In this document: positions 11,004 to 23,090 of the stretch, in pieces
Position numbering within the stretch: position 1 is the stretch's first letter
Layout: every line of letters begins with the position of its first letter
Source of the DNA: Orobanche coerulescens
Lineage: Eukaryota > Streptophyta > Magnoliopsida > Lamiales > Orobanchaceae
Reading direction: 5' to 3'
Assembly: GCA_033398695.1 (NCBI GenBank)
Contig: JAWKAU010000039.1
Coordinates: 62,001-126,000, forward strand
DNA length: 64,000 bases
Program-made: the position numbers and the translations under genes
The notes under the pieces: generated by a model
What the model saw: the letters and a program-made list of their open reading frames with translations, nothing else
What the model was told of the DNA's origin: nothing
Database searches by the model: none

Positions 11004-11015
11004 TGGTATCGGAGC
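11004..11015 (+). other. Element A primer-binding site (tRNA-iMet type)
   Basis: TGGTATCGGAGC begins 5 bp after the LTR end; it differs by one base from the initiator tRNA-Met complement. Confidence 0.85.
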
Positions 11016-11037
11016 TTAGGTTGCGGAAACCTAGGCT

Positions 11038-11042
11038 GTCGG
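11038..11042. repeat. Target-site duplication of composite 1 (left), GTCGG
   Basis: GTCGG precedes TGTAACACCC at 11043 and recurs at 33990-33994 after the last LTR. Joining the two flanks gives the continuous sequence seen uninterrupted in composite 2 near 41316. Confidence 0.92.
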
Positions 11043-11820
11043 TGTAACACCCCCAAATCCTATTGGGTTATTACAGTGCCGTGGACCCCACGCCAGGAGA
11101 TCCACCAGGCGAACATGACTAAAATACATTAAATTAAACAACAAGGGAAAATCATAGTCCCTACCATGATATCCGACACAATATTCCGATAAGGAATTTC
11201 AACAACAACGATGGGCCTACATGGCCAAGAGTAAAATACAACATCCACGAGCATCTGCTCGGGTAATACAAAATGACAATGACTGACAAACTGGAGAACA
11301 CTCCGACCGACTGACCAACATGAACAACTCGAACTAGTATCGCTAGAATGCCTCGTTGCCATCATCATGCCCCTGTGTCTCAACTCTCTCCTCGCAAGCA
11401 CCTAAAACATGAAAACATGTTCCGCCACTGGTCGGGCCATCCAGATAATGAACATCAAATACATGTATAACATGATATGCATCCAAAGGCAGAATGAAAC
11501 GGTACAATAATGATAATAATACGAGATGCTCACAAACCAAGGTAAGGACCGAGCATTCGTGAAATACTATGCCCACGGCATACTATTAATACATGTTCGA
11601 CAGGTTAGAACATAAATGCCCAACGGCGAATCAAAATCACAGAATACCACAATGTATTAAACGACATGAACCAACCCAGAACTGAATTTAATATGAATCA
11701 TAATGCCCAAAGGGTCCAATGAAAATACCAAGGCATTACCAAAAGGCCTGAAAGTCATTCAGCGGAAATTAACAAATATCACAAACACCTGAAGTCAAAA
11801 CAGCCCGAAGCTGTATCAAT

Positions 11821-12266
11821 GAGGGCCGAAGCCACGGCACGAAGCCGTATCACAATGAGGGGGCCGCATCGGCATCCGTATCACAATTAGGGCGAAGCCA
11901 CGGCACGGCCGTATCACAATAAGGGCCGGGCCACGGCATCGGCCGTATCACAATTAGGGCCGAAGCCACGGCACGGCCGTATCACAATAAGGGCCGGCCA
12001 CGGCATCGGCCGTATCACAATTAGGGCGAAGCCACGGCACGAAGCCGTATCACAATAAGGGCCGGCCACGGCATCCAGCCGTATCACAATTAGGGCGAAG
12101 CCACGGCACGGCCGTATCACAATAAGGGCGAAGCCACGGCATCCACCGTATCACAATTAGGGCGAAGCCACGGCACGAAGCCGTATCACAATAAGGGCCG
12201 AAGCCACGGCATCCAGCCGTATCACAATTAGGGCCGAAGCCACGGCATCCAGCCGTATCACAATTA
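11821..12266 (-). repeat. 36-bp tandem array, LTR copy a
   Basis: About twelve units of a core 'gccacggcatccagccgta' plus TCACAATTAGGG. Units alternate between a 'cacgaagccg' form and a 'catccagccg' form, giving a dimeric period near 72 bp. Many units here are shortened relative to copy b, typically at CCAG and CCG positions. Confidence 0.88.
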
Positions 12267-13686
12267 ATGATAGTGTGCTGCCTTGAGTCGGCCAACACGA
12301 TGACAGTAACACACGGATAGACACCGTCCTTGACAGTCCCAATTTAACACCTCGATTGCCTTATGATGGCCAACCGATAACAATGATGCAGCGGATGAAT
12401 CCATGAATGAGTAAGCACTTCGATTGGCTTAGAATGGCCAATCGCTACGAATGATACGATGAATGATTAAAATACTTCGATTGCCTTAGGACGGTCAATC
12501 GATAACAATGAGATGGTGAATAGTTGAACATTTCGATTTGCCTGAGAACGGCCAATCGATGACAATGATACGAAGGATGCCTCGGCACCTTTAATCGGTT
12601 ACCGACGACGAAGGTGAGAAATGAATAAGCCAATGCCTTTAATCGGCCTGTACAGTTTTGATGACAATCCAAACAGGAATAACAATGATCTCAACGATGT
12701 CTTAAATTGACATCTATATTAACAACAATCGATACATCGATACCGCGAACCGGCTATCGACAATAACATTAATAATGAGTATTACAATGCCTTGAATCGG
12801 CCGTTAACGAACAACAATAAACATTTGGCAAAATTGCCGGAAAGTATCGTATCGAACGATCTCTTGATATCAATGAATTCATGAAGAGACTAAGTCTCGG
12901 AATGATACAACACACCCATACACATACATGATGACATTAGCTCATTGACTAGTACAAGTATAAAACTTGCCTCAAACCGAAGGCGAGAAGGTACTTCCAC
13001 GATCAACGTCCTTAATGAAATTACCGGCCGCTCGAACAACCTTAAACAACACAAAAACCAAAAATTCTCTTAATACACGAATCAAGCATGATCACAACCA
13101 ACTCAAAAGTCGATACAACCATACCCGAAACTCATTGGGGCATTAAAACAAACGCGTTGTAAACAATCTCCAATTGTTTACAACCAAAACTCAATTACAT
13201 CCGAAACCAACACCCAATGAATGATTCAAACCCACAAAACCTCATGAATACTATCAAAAATTCAATAGGAATACTTAGAACGATATTTCAACAACATTTG
13301 GTCGAAAACCCCCAAAATTCCAAAGTCAACCCGTAAGGGTTCTTGAACAATTCCTCAATTATTCACAAATTCCGAAAATTACACCAATGAATCCGTAGAA
13401 ATACATGTATCCAAGATAGATAATCCATATCTAACATATTCCAACATAATATCGATTTACACGAAGAGATCGAAAGCAAAACACCCAAGATCCGAAATTC
13501 TAAATCCAAGAATCATTACCTTGATTTGGAGTGATGAAACTGATTTAGATGATGATTAATCCAACTTAGGAGCTTGAAGATGATGCTAGATGATTGCAGC
13601 TCGAAAAGACCTTTCTGAATCGCCCGAGCTCGTCCGAAATGATTGAGAAATGAAAAAATGACGAAAGTTGGACCGAACTGTCCTAC

Positions 13687-13694
13687 TTATACTG
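13687..13694 (-). promoter_or_regulatory. Putative TATA box, LTR copy a
   Basis: The minus strand reads CAGTATAA immediately downstream of the palindrome array, matching CTATAAAT of element D. The equivalent position in copy b (about 19900) lacks it. Confidence 0.5.
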
Positions 13695-13701
13695 TCCCAG
13701 C

Positions 13702-14133
13702 TTAGCGCGCACTAACTCCTGATGTTAGCGTGCGCTAACGCGTGTACCGTGTAATCCAGTACCTCTTGACTGAATCGTTAGTGTGCGCTAAGTACCTTTG
13801 GTAGCGTGCGCTAACAGCCTGTTCTTAGCGTACGTTAACCTTATGTTAGCGTGCGCTACCTGATAGTTGATATCCAAAATCCTGGAGTCCAGAACCTCGT
13901 CCTGCATTGCAGCGCGCTAGCGTGCGCTACTCTGAAGTCTTTGCGTGCGTTACCAGCATAGTTAGCGTACGCTACTTACCACTCGTAGCGTGCGCTACGA
14001 ATTTCTCAAATCAGCCCAGTACCTTCTGGACTGTCTGCCTCACTTGCGCTAGCGTGCGCTAATACTGAATCGTTGCGTGCGTTACATGCACCTCATTAGC
14101 GCGCGCTAACTACAATGTGTATCGTGCGCTACC
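13702..14133. repeat. TAGCGTGCGCTA quasi-palindrome array, LTR copy a
   Basis: More than fifteen copies of a 12-14 bp near-palindrome (TTAGCGTGCGCTAA, GTAGCGTGCGCTAC, TTAGCGCGCGCTAA and variants) at irregular spacing of roughly 15-50 bp. Equivalent arrays lie at 19912-20334 and, split by the copia, at 26163-26437 and 33626-33793. Confidence 0.9.
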
Positions 14134-14334
14134 TCTCAAACTGCAAATAAAAACATGATGATGATGACGACAACAATCTCGGTTCGATCTCAAACAGTGA
14201 TGATCCCAAAATACGCCGGATGGTGAACAAAGTTGACTGAATAAGAATGATGAATGATTATTACTGAGTGAAAAAAATTCTGAGTGACAGTTACTGAATG
14301 ATAATAAATGAATTCACAACCGGGTATTACATAC

Positions 14335-14368
14335 TCCCCCCCTTAAAAAGAGTTTCGTCCTCGAAACT
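14335..14368 (-). other. Polypurine tract and preceding hairpin, interior 1
   Basis: On the minus strand AGTTTCGAGGACGAAACT (14351-14368), an inverted repeat with a 4-nt loop, is followed by CTTTTTAAGGGGGGG, which would prime plus-strand synthesis next to the LTR start. Confidence 0.8.
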
Positions 14369-15054
14369 GAGGGTAAACAACTCGGGATATGAACTATCCA
14401 TCACGATCTGAAAACAATAACGCCCAAATAGTCCTCGGGGCCAAATCAACCGCAAGCCCAAGTCCCCAAGACTTGACGTCTCGAAACACAGTGAACGATT
14501 TCTCAAATTACCACGAAATCTCGAGCACAACGCCGGAGGGATGAACTCCTAACAAATGACCTAAATCTCAAGATTCTCGAATATGATCAAAATAAGATAG
14601 ATCAACAATAAATGATCCACAGTCACGATACATTATTACGGATAGATTTACACAGTCTTCCAAAAACAAGGTTACATCTCAAATGTACCCAACATCGATA
14701 TCCTTCCATATCATCGATTTCCTCTATCTCAACGATTAAAGGTATATCCGATGATGAATTCGCCGCTAACTATGATCTCAGAAGGTCACGAGAATGAAAG
14801 TGACTACAATGAATGATGAATGATAAATGACTATAAATCCGACCAGGATCAAGAATGACTCACCAAGGTGAATTAATAACGTCATGAGTGATAGATCAAA
14901 TGAAATTATTGGAACCGTTGTTCCTCGTGAATTGAATGATTAGTTCCATGATGACAAGTCCCAACATGATTGATGTATGATGAATGAATTATATGAATGA
15001 ATGAACGACAACGAAATGAATGATTATCCTCCTACCGAGCAAGAATTAACTTAC
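14369..15054 (-). other. Non-coding 3' interior of composite 1, copy 1
   Basis: About 690 bp between the gag stop and the hairpin. No domain or credible frame. The second interior has the same segment at 20572-21279. Confidence 0.7.
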
Positions 15055-16296
15055 TCAAAACTGGTGATGAATGTCCTTACCTCGGGCTCTCGAAGCCTGA
15101 TAGGGCCCCTTGAATGAAGTACGGGCTGGGGTAACAAAATCCCTCGAGGCTCTTGAGCTCTCTTGAGATTTACTGGCGCTAGAACCCCTGCAGTATTTCT
15201 GCCGGTGTCCCTGCCTCCCACACAGAAAACAAACAATAGCTGGCACCGTACACCGGGTACTAACGTGACCTGCTGAATCACAGTTAAAGCAAACAACAGT
15301 CGAACTCTCCGCCTGAGAGGAAGATGCTATCCCAGCACGAAGACGACTAGAAAATGATCCCTTGGACGTCGGAGCCCGATGTCCCTCTGAACGAGCCGGT
15401 ATTCTAGTCCTCTCACCTGAAGAAACTGAAGGATGCTTCTGAGTAAGCTCCTTGATTAAAAGCTCTGCTCCAAGAGCCTTCCAGATGAACTCACTAAGTG
15501 AATTACAATTGTGATTGAACAACTGCATCCTCAACTGTGGATTTTGCCTCTTGCTAAAATACTTAATTTTATCCGCCTCAATACGGATAATTGACGAAGC
15601 GAACTGAAGTAGTCCCTGAAACTTCTCAGCAATGACAATAACACCCTCGTCCTCGACGGATTCGGGGTTCAAAACTTCTGACAATTTGGCTTCACGAAGT
15701 GGAGCCGGATAATACCTCTCTAACATGAGAGTCTTGAACTCGCTCCAAGTACAATCACGATCGAAGGGTTTCACAGAAATCCACCACGAATAAGCGCCCT
15801 TACTCAAGTAATAAGCCGCTACTGCCACTTTACTCTCTTAGGACCTTTGAACCATGTCGAAGAGTTTATCAAAATGCTCGAGCCAATGAACAATATCAGC
15901 TGGTTCCGACGAACCCTCAAAAGTAGGCGGCATCTGACGAGAGATATCGCCAACAATCTGATTCACTCCTCCAGTCTGTCCATGAAATGTCACCTGGCAT
16001 CCCTGTTGCGGTGGACCACGAACCATCGAGGTCTGCATGGTCTCCACTATCCGCGTCATCTGAGTCATCTGGGCCATCATGCCCTGCATAAATATGAATG
16101 GATCAACCCGAACACCTTCCGAGTGGGATGCCTCTCTGGTACGACTCCTGACGGTGAATGATTATGGCGATGAATGAGTAGCCTCGCTATTTGATGAATT
16201 AATGATATCCTCGCGTTTGTGTGGGCATGCACACGAGATCCGGGTTCCGGCCCGCACCGCGGCCTCTTCCCCGCGCCCTCTGACGGCTCTATCCAT
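15055..16296 (-). pseudogene. gag: Composite 1 gag, copy 1 (frame-disrupted)
   Basis: Homologous to the intact copy at 21280-22500, with the start at 16296. The frame is lost between the N-terminal RG-rich part and the segment opening at 16089, and again near 15830. The open part 15055-15828 (257 aa) holds the gag core (AAYYLSKGAYSWW, LMLERYYPAPLREAKLSE) and two CCHC knuckles, CFNCDSAGHVSTRC and CFLCGRQGHRQKYC. Most differences from copy 2 are small changes at CTG, CAG or CCG triplets, for example near 16156-16165 and 16272, so the breaks may be sequencing errors rather than true mutations. The C-terminal 40 residues follow a different frame from copy 2 because of one base near 15190. No protease follows. 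Confidence 0.85.
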
Positions 16297-16576
16297 ACTG
16301 AAGTAGGAAAGTCACATGATTATAGATTCCGCATGAATATCGTATTATGATTACGTTACAGAGTGACAATAATGAGCATACACGCTCTAACACAATGAAT
16401 GCATTAATGATTTAATGAAATGATCGTCGACATTACGTCAGAGTATGATTAGACCGTATGAAACATCAAATGAGGTAACATGATTGCCTGATGAAATTCC
16501 TGAAATGATTACCTTGAACAAGTTAACAAGGTTGAAAATTCGATCCTCAAGATCAACAACTGAACCGTGAGATGGG

Positions 16577-16888
16577 CTGAATGATTAATGAATTAACTGA
16601 ATAATGAGATTGACTGAATGAGGAATGAATTAACTGAGCAATGAGATTGACTGAGTGACGAGTGAATTAGCTAAACGATGAGATTAATTAAGTGATGAAT
16701 GAATTAGCTGAACGATGAGGTTAATTGAGTGATGAACGAAGCAACTGAGTAATGATATTGACTGAATGATGAATGAATTATCTGAGTGATGAATTAACTG
16801 AGTAATGATATTGACTGAGTGATGAATGAATTATTTGAGTGATGAATTAACTGAGTAATGATATTGACTGAGTGATGAATGAATTAAC
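16577..16888 (-). repeat. ATGA-rich tandem repeat in leader, copy 1
   Basis: Imperfect units built from GAATGAATTAACTGAGTAAT and GATATTGACTGAGTGAT between primer site and gag. A near-identical block is at 22781-23090 in interior 2. Confidence 0.85.
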
Positions 16889-17288
16889 ATGATCGACAAG
16901 ATCAGCATGACGATTGAGGATTATTAACTGATGAATGAGTTGATCCTTAATGCTTACACAAGCCACACGTGTCCCAAAACAATTAGTCATGAATCAATCA
17001 TAACACTAATATCGCATATAGGTTTCAACAAGGCATGAACAATTAATGACATGATGAATGTATGAACATAAAGAGAATCGAGTCCTTACACAGGTCATAC
17101 GAAGCTTCGAGGTCTCGCGATACTAGTCTTCACTGACGACGACTCGATGAATGAATGACTCGTGCAGTCGCACTAATATTACGACTCACAAAACCTGACT
17201 GACTAGATTGTCATAACCTGACAATCCCACTACTACCGCGTCGGTAGGACCACACAACTCACATCTCAGGGTATTTCACAACCCAAGT

Positions 17289-17299
17289 CTCTGATACTA
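17289..17299 (-). other. Primer-binding site, interior 1
   Basis: The minus strand reads TAGTATCAGAG, 4 bp inside the LTR end TGTTACA. It is one base away from the initiator tRNA-Met complement. Confidence 0.8.
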
Positions 17300-18085
17300 T
17301 TTCTGTAACACCCCCAAATCCTATTGGGTTATTACAGTGCCGTGGACCCCACGCCAGGAGATCCACCAGGCGAACATGACTAAAATACATTAAATTAAAC
17401 AACAAGGGAAAATCATAGTCCCTACCATGATATCCGACACAATATTCCGATAAGGAATTTCAACAACAACGATGGGCCTACATGGCCAAGAGTAAAATAC
17501 AACATCCACGAGCATCTGCTCGGGTAATACAAAATGACAATGACTGACAAACTGGAGAACACTCCGACCGACTGACCAACATGAACAACTCGAACTAGTA
17601 TCGCTAGAATGCCTCGTTGCCATCATCATGCCCCTGTGTCTCAACTCTCTCCTCGCAAGCACCTAAAACATGAAAAACATGTTCCGCCCCCACGGGGTCA
17701 GTCATCCAGATAATGAACATCAAATACATGTATAACATGATATGCATCCAAAGGCAGAATGAAACGGTACAATAATGATAATAATACGAGATGCTCACAA
17801 ACCAAGGTAAGGACCGAGCATTCGTGAAATACTATGCCCACGGCATACTATTAATACCTGTTCGACAGGTTAGAACATAAATGCCCAACGGCGAATCAAA
17901 ATCACAAAATACCACAATGTATTAAACGACATGAACCAACCCAGAACTGAATTTAATATGAATCATAATGCCCAAAGGCTCCAATGAAAATACCAAGGCA
18001 TTACCAAAAGGCCTGAAAGTCATTCAGCGGAAATTAACAAATATCACAAACACCTGAAGTCAAAACAGCCCGAAGCTGTATCAAT

Positions 18086-18481
18086 GAGGGCCGAAGCCAC
18101 GGCACGAAGCCGTATCACAATGAGGGCCGAAGCCACGGCATCCAGCCGTATCACAATTAGGGCCGAAGCCACGGCACGAAGCCGTATCACAATAAGGGCC
18201 GAAGCCACGGCATCGGTAGTATCACAATTAGGGTGAAGCCACGGCACGAAGCCGTATCACAATAAGGGCCGAAGCCACGGCATCCAGCCGTATCACAATT
18301 AGGGCCGAAGCCACGGCACGAAGCCGTATCACAATAAGGGCCGAAGCCACGGCATCCAGCCGTATCACAATTAGGGCCGAAGCCACGGCACGAAGCCGTA
18401 TCACAATAAGGGCCGAAGCCACGGCATCCAGCCGTATCACAATTAGGGCCGAAGCCACGGCATCCAGCCGTATCACAATTA
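18086..18481 (-). repeat. 36-bp tandem array, LTR copy b
   Basis: About eleven units, the most regular of the three arrays, with a clear alternation of the 'cacgaagccg' and 'catccagccg' forms. Cysteine-rich peptide frames (repeats of CDTAGCRGFGPN) are by-products. Confidence 0.92.
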
Positions 18482-19911
18482 ATGATAGTGTGCTGCCTTG
18501 AGTCGGCCAACACGATGACAGTAACACACGGATAGACACCGTCCTTGACAGTCCCAATTTAACACCTCGATTGCCTTATGATGGCCAACCGATAACAATG
18601 ATGCAGCGGATGAATCCATGAATGAGTAAGCACTTCGATTGGCTTAGAATGGCCAATCGCTACGAATGATACGATGAATGATTAAAATACTTCGATTGCC
18701 TTAGGACGGTCAATCGATAACAATGAGATGGTGAATAGTTGAACATTTCGATTTGCCTGAGAACGGCCAATCGATGACAATGATACGAAGGATGCCTCGG
18801 CACCTTTAATCGGTTACCGACGACGAAGGTGAGAAATGAATAAGCCAATGCCTTTAATCGGCCTGTACAGTTTTGATGACAATCCAAACAGGAATAACAA
18901 TGATCTCAACGATGTCTTAAATTGACATCTATATTAACAACAATCGATACATCGATACCGCGAACCGGCTATCGACAATAACATTAATAATGAGTATTAC
19001 AATGCCTTGAATCGGCCGTTAACGAACAACAATAAACATTTGGCAAAATTGCCGGAAAGTATCGTATCGAACGATCTCTTGATATCAATGAATTCATGAA
19101 GAGACTAAGTATCAGAATGATACAACACACCCATACACATACATGATGACATTAGCTCATTGACTAGTACAAGTATAAAACTTGCCTCAAACCGAAGGCG
19201 AGAAGGTACTTCCACGATCAACGTCCTTAATGAAATTACCAGCCGCTCGAACAACCTTAAACAACACAAAAACCAAAAATTCTCTTAATACACGAATCAA
19301 GCATGATCACAACCAACTCAAAAGTCGATACAACCATACCCGAAACTCATTGGGGCATTAAAACAAACGCGTTGTAAACAATCTCCAATTGTTTACAACC
19401 AAAACTCAATTACATCCGAAACCAACACCCAATGAATGATTCAAACCCACAAAACCTCATGAATACTATCAACAATTCAATAGGAATACTTAGAACGATA
19501 TTTCAACAACATTTGGTCGAAAACCCCCAAAATTCCAAAGTCAACCCGTAAGGGTTCTTGAACAATTCCTCAATTATTCACAAATTCTGAAAATTACACC
19601 AATGAATCCGTAGAAATACATGTATCCAAGATAGATAATCCATATCTAACATATTCCAACATAATATCGATTTACACGAAGAGATCGAAAGCAAAACACC
19701 TAAGATCCGAAATTCTAGATCCAAGAATCATTACCTTGATTTGGAGTGATGAAACTGATTTAGATGATGATTAATCCAACTTAGGAGCTTGAAGATGATG
19801 CTAGATGATTGCAGCTCGAAAAGACCTTTCCGAATTGCCCGAGCTCGTCCGAAATGATTGAGAAATGAAAAAATGACGAAAGTTGGACCGAACTGTCCTA
19901 CTTATCCCGAC

Positions 19912-20334
19912 TTAGCGCGCTAACTCCCGATGTTAGCGTGCGCTAACGCTGCGTACCGTGTAATCCAGTACCTCTTGATGAATCGTTAGTGTGCGCTAAG
20001 TACCTTTGGTAGCATGCGCTAACGGCTGTTCTTAGCGTCGTTAACCTTATGTTAGCGTGCGCTACGATAGTTGATATCCAAAATCACGGAGTCCGTAACC
20101 TCTGTCCTGCATTGCGAGCGCGCTGGCGTGCGCTACTCAAGTCTTAGCGTGCGTTACCGGCATAGTTAGCGTCGCTACTTACCACTCGTAGCGTGCGCTA
20201 CGAATTTCTCAAATCAGCCCGGTACCTTACGGGTATGCGCCTCACTTGCGCTAGCGTGCGCTAATACTGAATCGTTGCGTGCGTTACATGCACCTCATTA
20301 GCGCGCGCTAACTACAATGTGTAGCGTGCGCTAC
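19912..20334. repeat. TAGCGTGCGCTA quasi-palindrome array, LTR copy b
   Basis: Same array as in copy a, with several spacers altered. Compared with copy a, nearly every change is at a CAG or CTG, and the TATA-like site next to the array is lost. Confidence 0.88.
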
Positions 20335-20536
20335 CTCTCAAACTGCAAATAAAAACATGATGATGATGACGACAACAATCTCGGTTCGATCTCAAACAGT
20401 GATGATCCCAAAATACGCCGGATGGTGAACAAAGTTGACTGAATAAGAATGATGAATGATTATTACTGAGTGAAAAAAATTCTGAGTGACAGTTACTGAA
20501 TGATAATAAATGAATTCACAACCGGGTATTACATAC

Positions 20537-20571
20537 TCCCCCCCCTTAAAAAGAGTTTCGTCCTCGAAACT
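20537..20571 (-). other. Polypurine tract and preceding hairpin, interior 2
   Basis: AGTTTCGAGGACGAAACT at 20554-20571 (minus strand) followed by a T-run, AA and a G-run to the LTR edge at 20533. Confidence 0.8.
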
Positions 20572-21279
20572 GAGGGTAAACAACTCGGGATATGAACTAT
20601 CCATCACGATCTGAAAACAATAACGCCCAAATAGTCCTCGGGACCAAATAAACCGCAAGCCCAAGTCCCCAATACTTGACGTCTCGAAACACAGTGAACG
20701 ATTTCTCAAATTACCACGAAATCTCGAGCACAACGCCGGAGGGATGAACTCCTAACAAATGACCCAAATCTCAAGATTCTCGAATATGATCAAAATAAGA
20801 TAGATCAACAATAAATGATCCACAGTCACGATACATTATTACGGATAGATTTACACAGTCATCCAAAAACAAGGTTACATCTCAAATGTACCCAACATCG
20901 ATATCCTTCCATATCATCGATTTCCTCTATCTCAACGATTAAAGGTATATCCGATGATGAATTCGCCGCTAACTATGATCTCAGAAGGTCACGAGAATGA
21001 AAGTGACTACAATGAATGATGAATGATAAATGACTATAAATCCGACCAGGATCAAGAATGACTCACCAAGGTGAATTAATAACGTCATGAGTGATAGATC
21101 AAGTGAAATTATTGGAACCGTTGTTCCTCGTGAATTGAATGATTAGTTCCATGATGACAAGTCCCAACATGATTGATGTATGATGAATGAATTATATGAA
21201 TGAATGAACGACAACGAAATGAATGATTATCCTCCTACCGAGCAAGAATTAACTTACTCAAAACTGGTGATGAATGTCC
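20572..21279 (-). other. Non-coding 3' interior of composite 1, copy 2
   Basis: Repeat of the 14369-15054 segment; nothing recognisable within it. Confidence 0.7.
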
Positions 21280-22500
21280 TTACCTCGGGCTCTCGAAGCC
21301 TGATAGGGCCCCTTGAATGAAGTACGGGCTGGGGTAACAAAATCCTCGAGGCTCTTGAGCTCTCTTGAGATTTACTGGCGCTAGAACCCTGCAGTATTTC
21401 TGCCGGTGTCCCTGCCTCCCACACAGAAAACAAACAATAGCTGGCACCGTACACCGGGTACTAACGTGACCTGCTGAATCACAGTTAAAGCAAACAACAG
21501 TCGAACTCGCCGCCTGAGAGGAAGACGCTATCCCAGCACGAAGACGACTAGAAAATGACCCCTTGGACGTCGGAGCCCGATGTCCCTCTGAACGAGCCGG
21601 TATTCTAGTCCTCTCACCTGAAGAAACTGAAGGATGCTTCTGAGTAAGCTCCTTGATTAAAAGCTCTGCTCCAAGAGCCTTCCCGATGAACTCACTAAGT
21701 GAATTACAATTGTGATTGAACAACTGCATCCTCAACTGCGGATTTAGCCTCTTGCTAAAATACTTAATTTTATCCGCCTCAATACGGATAATTGTGAAAG
21801 GCCGAAGTAGTCCCTGAAACTTCTCAGCAATGACAATAACACCCTCGTCCTCGACGGATTCGGGGTTCAAAACTTCTGACAATTTGGCTTCACGAAGTGG
21901 AGCCGGATAATACCTCTCTAACATGAGAGTCTTGAACTCGCTCCAAGTACAATCACGATCGAAGGGTTTCACAGAAAGCCACCACGAATAAGCGCCCTTA
22001 CTCAAGTAATAAGCCGCTACTGCCACTTTACTCTCTTCCGGACACTGAACCATGTCGAAGAGTTTATCAAAATGCTCGAGCCAATGAACAATATCAGCTG
22101 GTTCCGACGAACCCTCAAAAGTAGGCGGCATCTGACGAGAGATATCGCCAACAATCTGATTCACTCCTCCAGTCTGTCCATGAAATGTCACCTGGCATCC
22201 CTGTTGCGGTGGACCACGAACCATCGAGGTCTGCATGGTCTCCACTATCCGCGTCATCTGAGTCATCTGGGCCATCATGCCCTGCATAAATATGAATGGA
22301 TCAACCCGAACACCTTCCGAGTGGGATGCCTCTCTGGTACGACTCCCTGACAGTGAATGATTATCTGCTGATGAATGAGTAGCCTCGCTATTTGATGAAT
22401 TAATGATATCCCTCGCGTTTGTGTGGGCATGCACACGAGATCCCGGGTTCCGGCCCGCACCGCGGCCTCTTCCCCTGCGCCCTCTGACAGCTCTATCCAT
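21280..22500 (-). CDS. gag: Gag polyprotein of a TR-GAG element (intact frame)
   Basis: A 406-residue Gag read from ATG at 22500. Gag assembles the cytoplasmic particle that packages element RNA. In order: an RG-rich N-terminus (GRRGRGRGAGRNPG), a Q/T-rich linker, the retrotransposon gag core from about residue 125 (PPTFEGSSEPADIVHWLEHF, AAYYLSKGAYSWW, LMLERYYPAPLREAKLSE), a basic serine-rich linker, and two CCHC knuckles near residues 340-375 (CFNCDSAGHVSTRC, CFLCGRQGHRQKYC). The same architecture is seen in Gag of element D, which supports the start choice (MDRAVRGR versus MERAGRGR). Unlike D, no protease domain follows. Near residue 265 a short stretch differs from copy 1 (15590-15600), and the last about 30 residues follow another frame than copy 1, so these parts are uncertain. 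Enzymes would have to come from an autonomous relative such as D. Confidence 0.88.
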   Translation of the reverse strand: MDRAVRGRRGRGRGAGRNPGSRVHAHTNARDIINSSNSEATHSSADNHSLSGSRTREASHSEGVRVDPFIFMQGMMAQMTQMTRIVETMQTSMVRGPPQQGCQVTFHGQTGGVNQIVGDISRQMPPTFEGSSEPADIVHWLEHFDKLFDMVQCPEESKVAVAAYYLSKGAYSWWLSVKPFDRDCTWSEFKTLMLERYYPAPLREAKLSEVLNPESVEDEGVIVIAEKFQGLLRPFTIIRIEADKIKYFSKRLNPQLRMQLFNHNCNSLSEFIGKALGAELLIKELTQKHPSVSSGERTRIPARSEGHRAPTSKGSFSSRLRAGIASSSQAASSTVVCFNCDSAGHVSTRCTVPAIVCFLCGRQGHRQKYCRVLAPVNLKRAQEPRGFCYPSPYFIQGALSGFESPR

Positions 22501-22780
22501 ACTGAAGTAGGAAAGTCACATGATTATAGATTCCGCATGAATATCGTATTATGATTACGTTACAGAGTGACAATAATGAGCATACACGCTCTAACACAAT
22601 GAATGCATTAATGATTTAATGAAATGATCGTCGACATTACGTCAGAGTATGATAAGACCGTATGAAACATCAAATGAGGTAACATGATTGCCTGATGAAA
22701 TTCCTGAAATGATTACCTTGAACAAGTTAACAAGGTTGAAAATTCGATCCTCAAGATCAACAACTGAACCGTGAGATGGG

Positions 22781-23090
22781 CTGAATGATTAATGAATTAA
22801 CTGAATAATGAGATTGACTGAATGAGGAATGAATTAACTGAGCAATGAGATTGACTGAGTGACGAGTGAATTAGCTAAACGATGAGATTAATTGAGTGAT
22901 GAATGAATTAGCTGAACGATGAGGTTAATTGAGTGATGAACGAAGCAACTGAGTAATGATATTGACTGAATAATGAATGAATTATCTAAGTGATGAATTA
23001 ACTGAGTAATGATATTGACTGAGTGATGAATGAATTATTTGAGTGATGAATTAACTGAGTAATGATATTGACTGAGTGATGAATGAATTA
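22781..23090 (-). repeat. ATGA-rich tandem repeat in leader, copy 2
   Basis: Same block as 16577-16888, near-identical, in interior 2. Confidence 0.85.

Larger units (their letters stand above)
11043..14331 (-). repeat. Composite 1 LTR copy a (3' LTR)
   Basis: 3289 bp, minus strand, from TGTAATACCCGG (right) to GGGGGTGTTACA (left). It contains the TAGCGTGCGCTA array near its start, a TATA box, a leader, small 'cgattgcctta' repeats (about 12345-12660) and the 36-bp array near its 3' side. Open frames here lack any domain. Confidence 0.92.
14332..17303 (-). mobile_element. Composite 1 interior 1 (gag only)
   Basis: Minus strand: primer site (17289-17299), a leader with ATGA-type repeats, gag (15055-16296), about 700 bp of non-coding DNA, then a hairpin and polypurine tract at the left edge. 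No pol. Confidence 0.9.
17304..20533 (-). repeat. Composite 1 LTR copy b (middle LTR)
   Basis: 3230 bp, minus strand. It serves both as 5' LTR of interior 1 and 3' LTR of interior 2. It is near-identical to copy a in most of its length, with clustered differences in the palindrome array and the 36-bp array. Confidence 0.92.

Noticed and set aside
13702..14133. CRISPR-like array of short palindromes
   Set aside because: Spacing is irregular, the repeats are 12-14 bp, the array lies inside a plant LTR and there are no cas genes.
18187..18557. Cysteine-rich repeat protein frames (CDTAGCRGFGPN units)
   Set aside because: They are translations of the 36-bp tandem LTR array; several frames of the same array stay open, no domain is present, and copies a and c do not keep the same frames.
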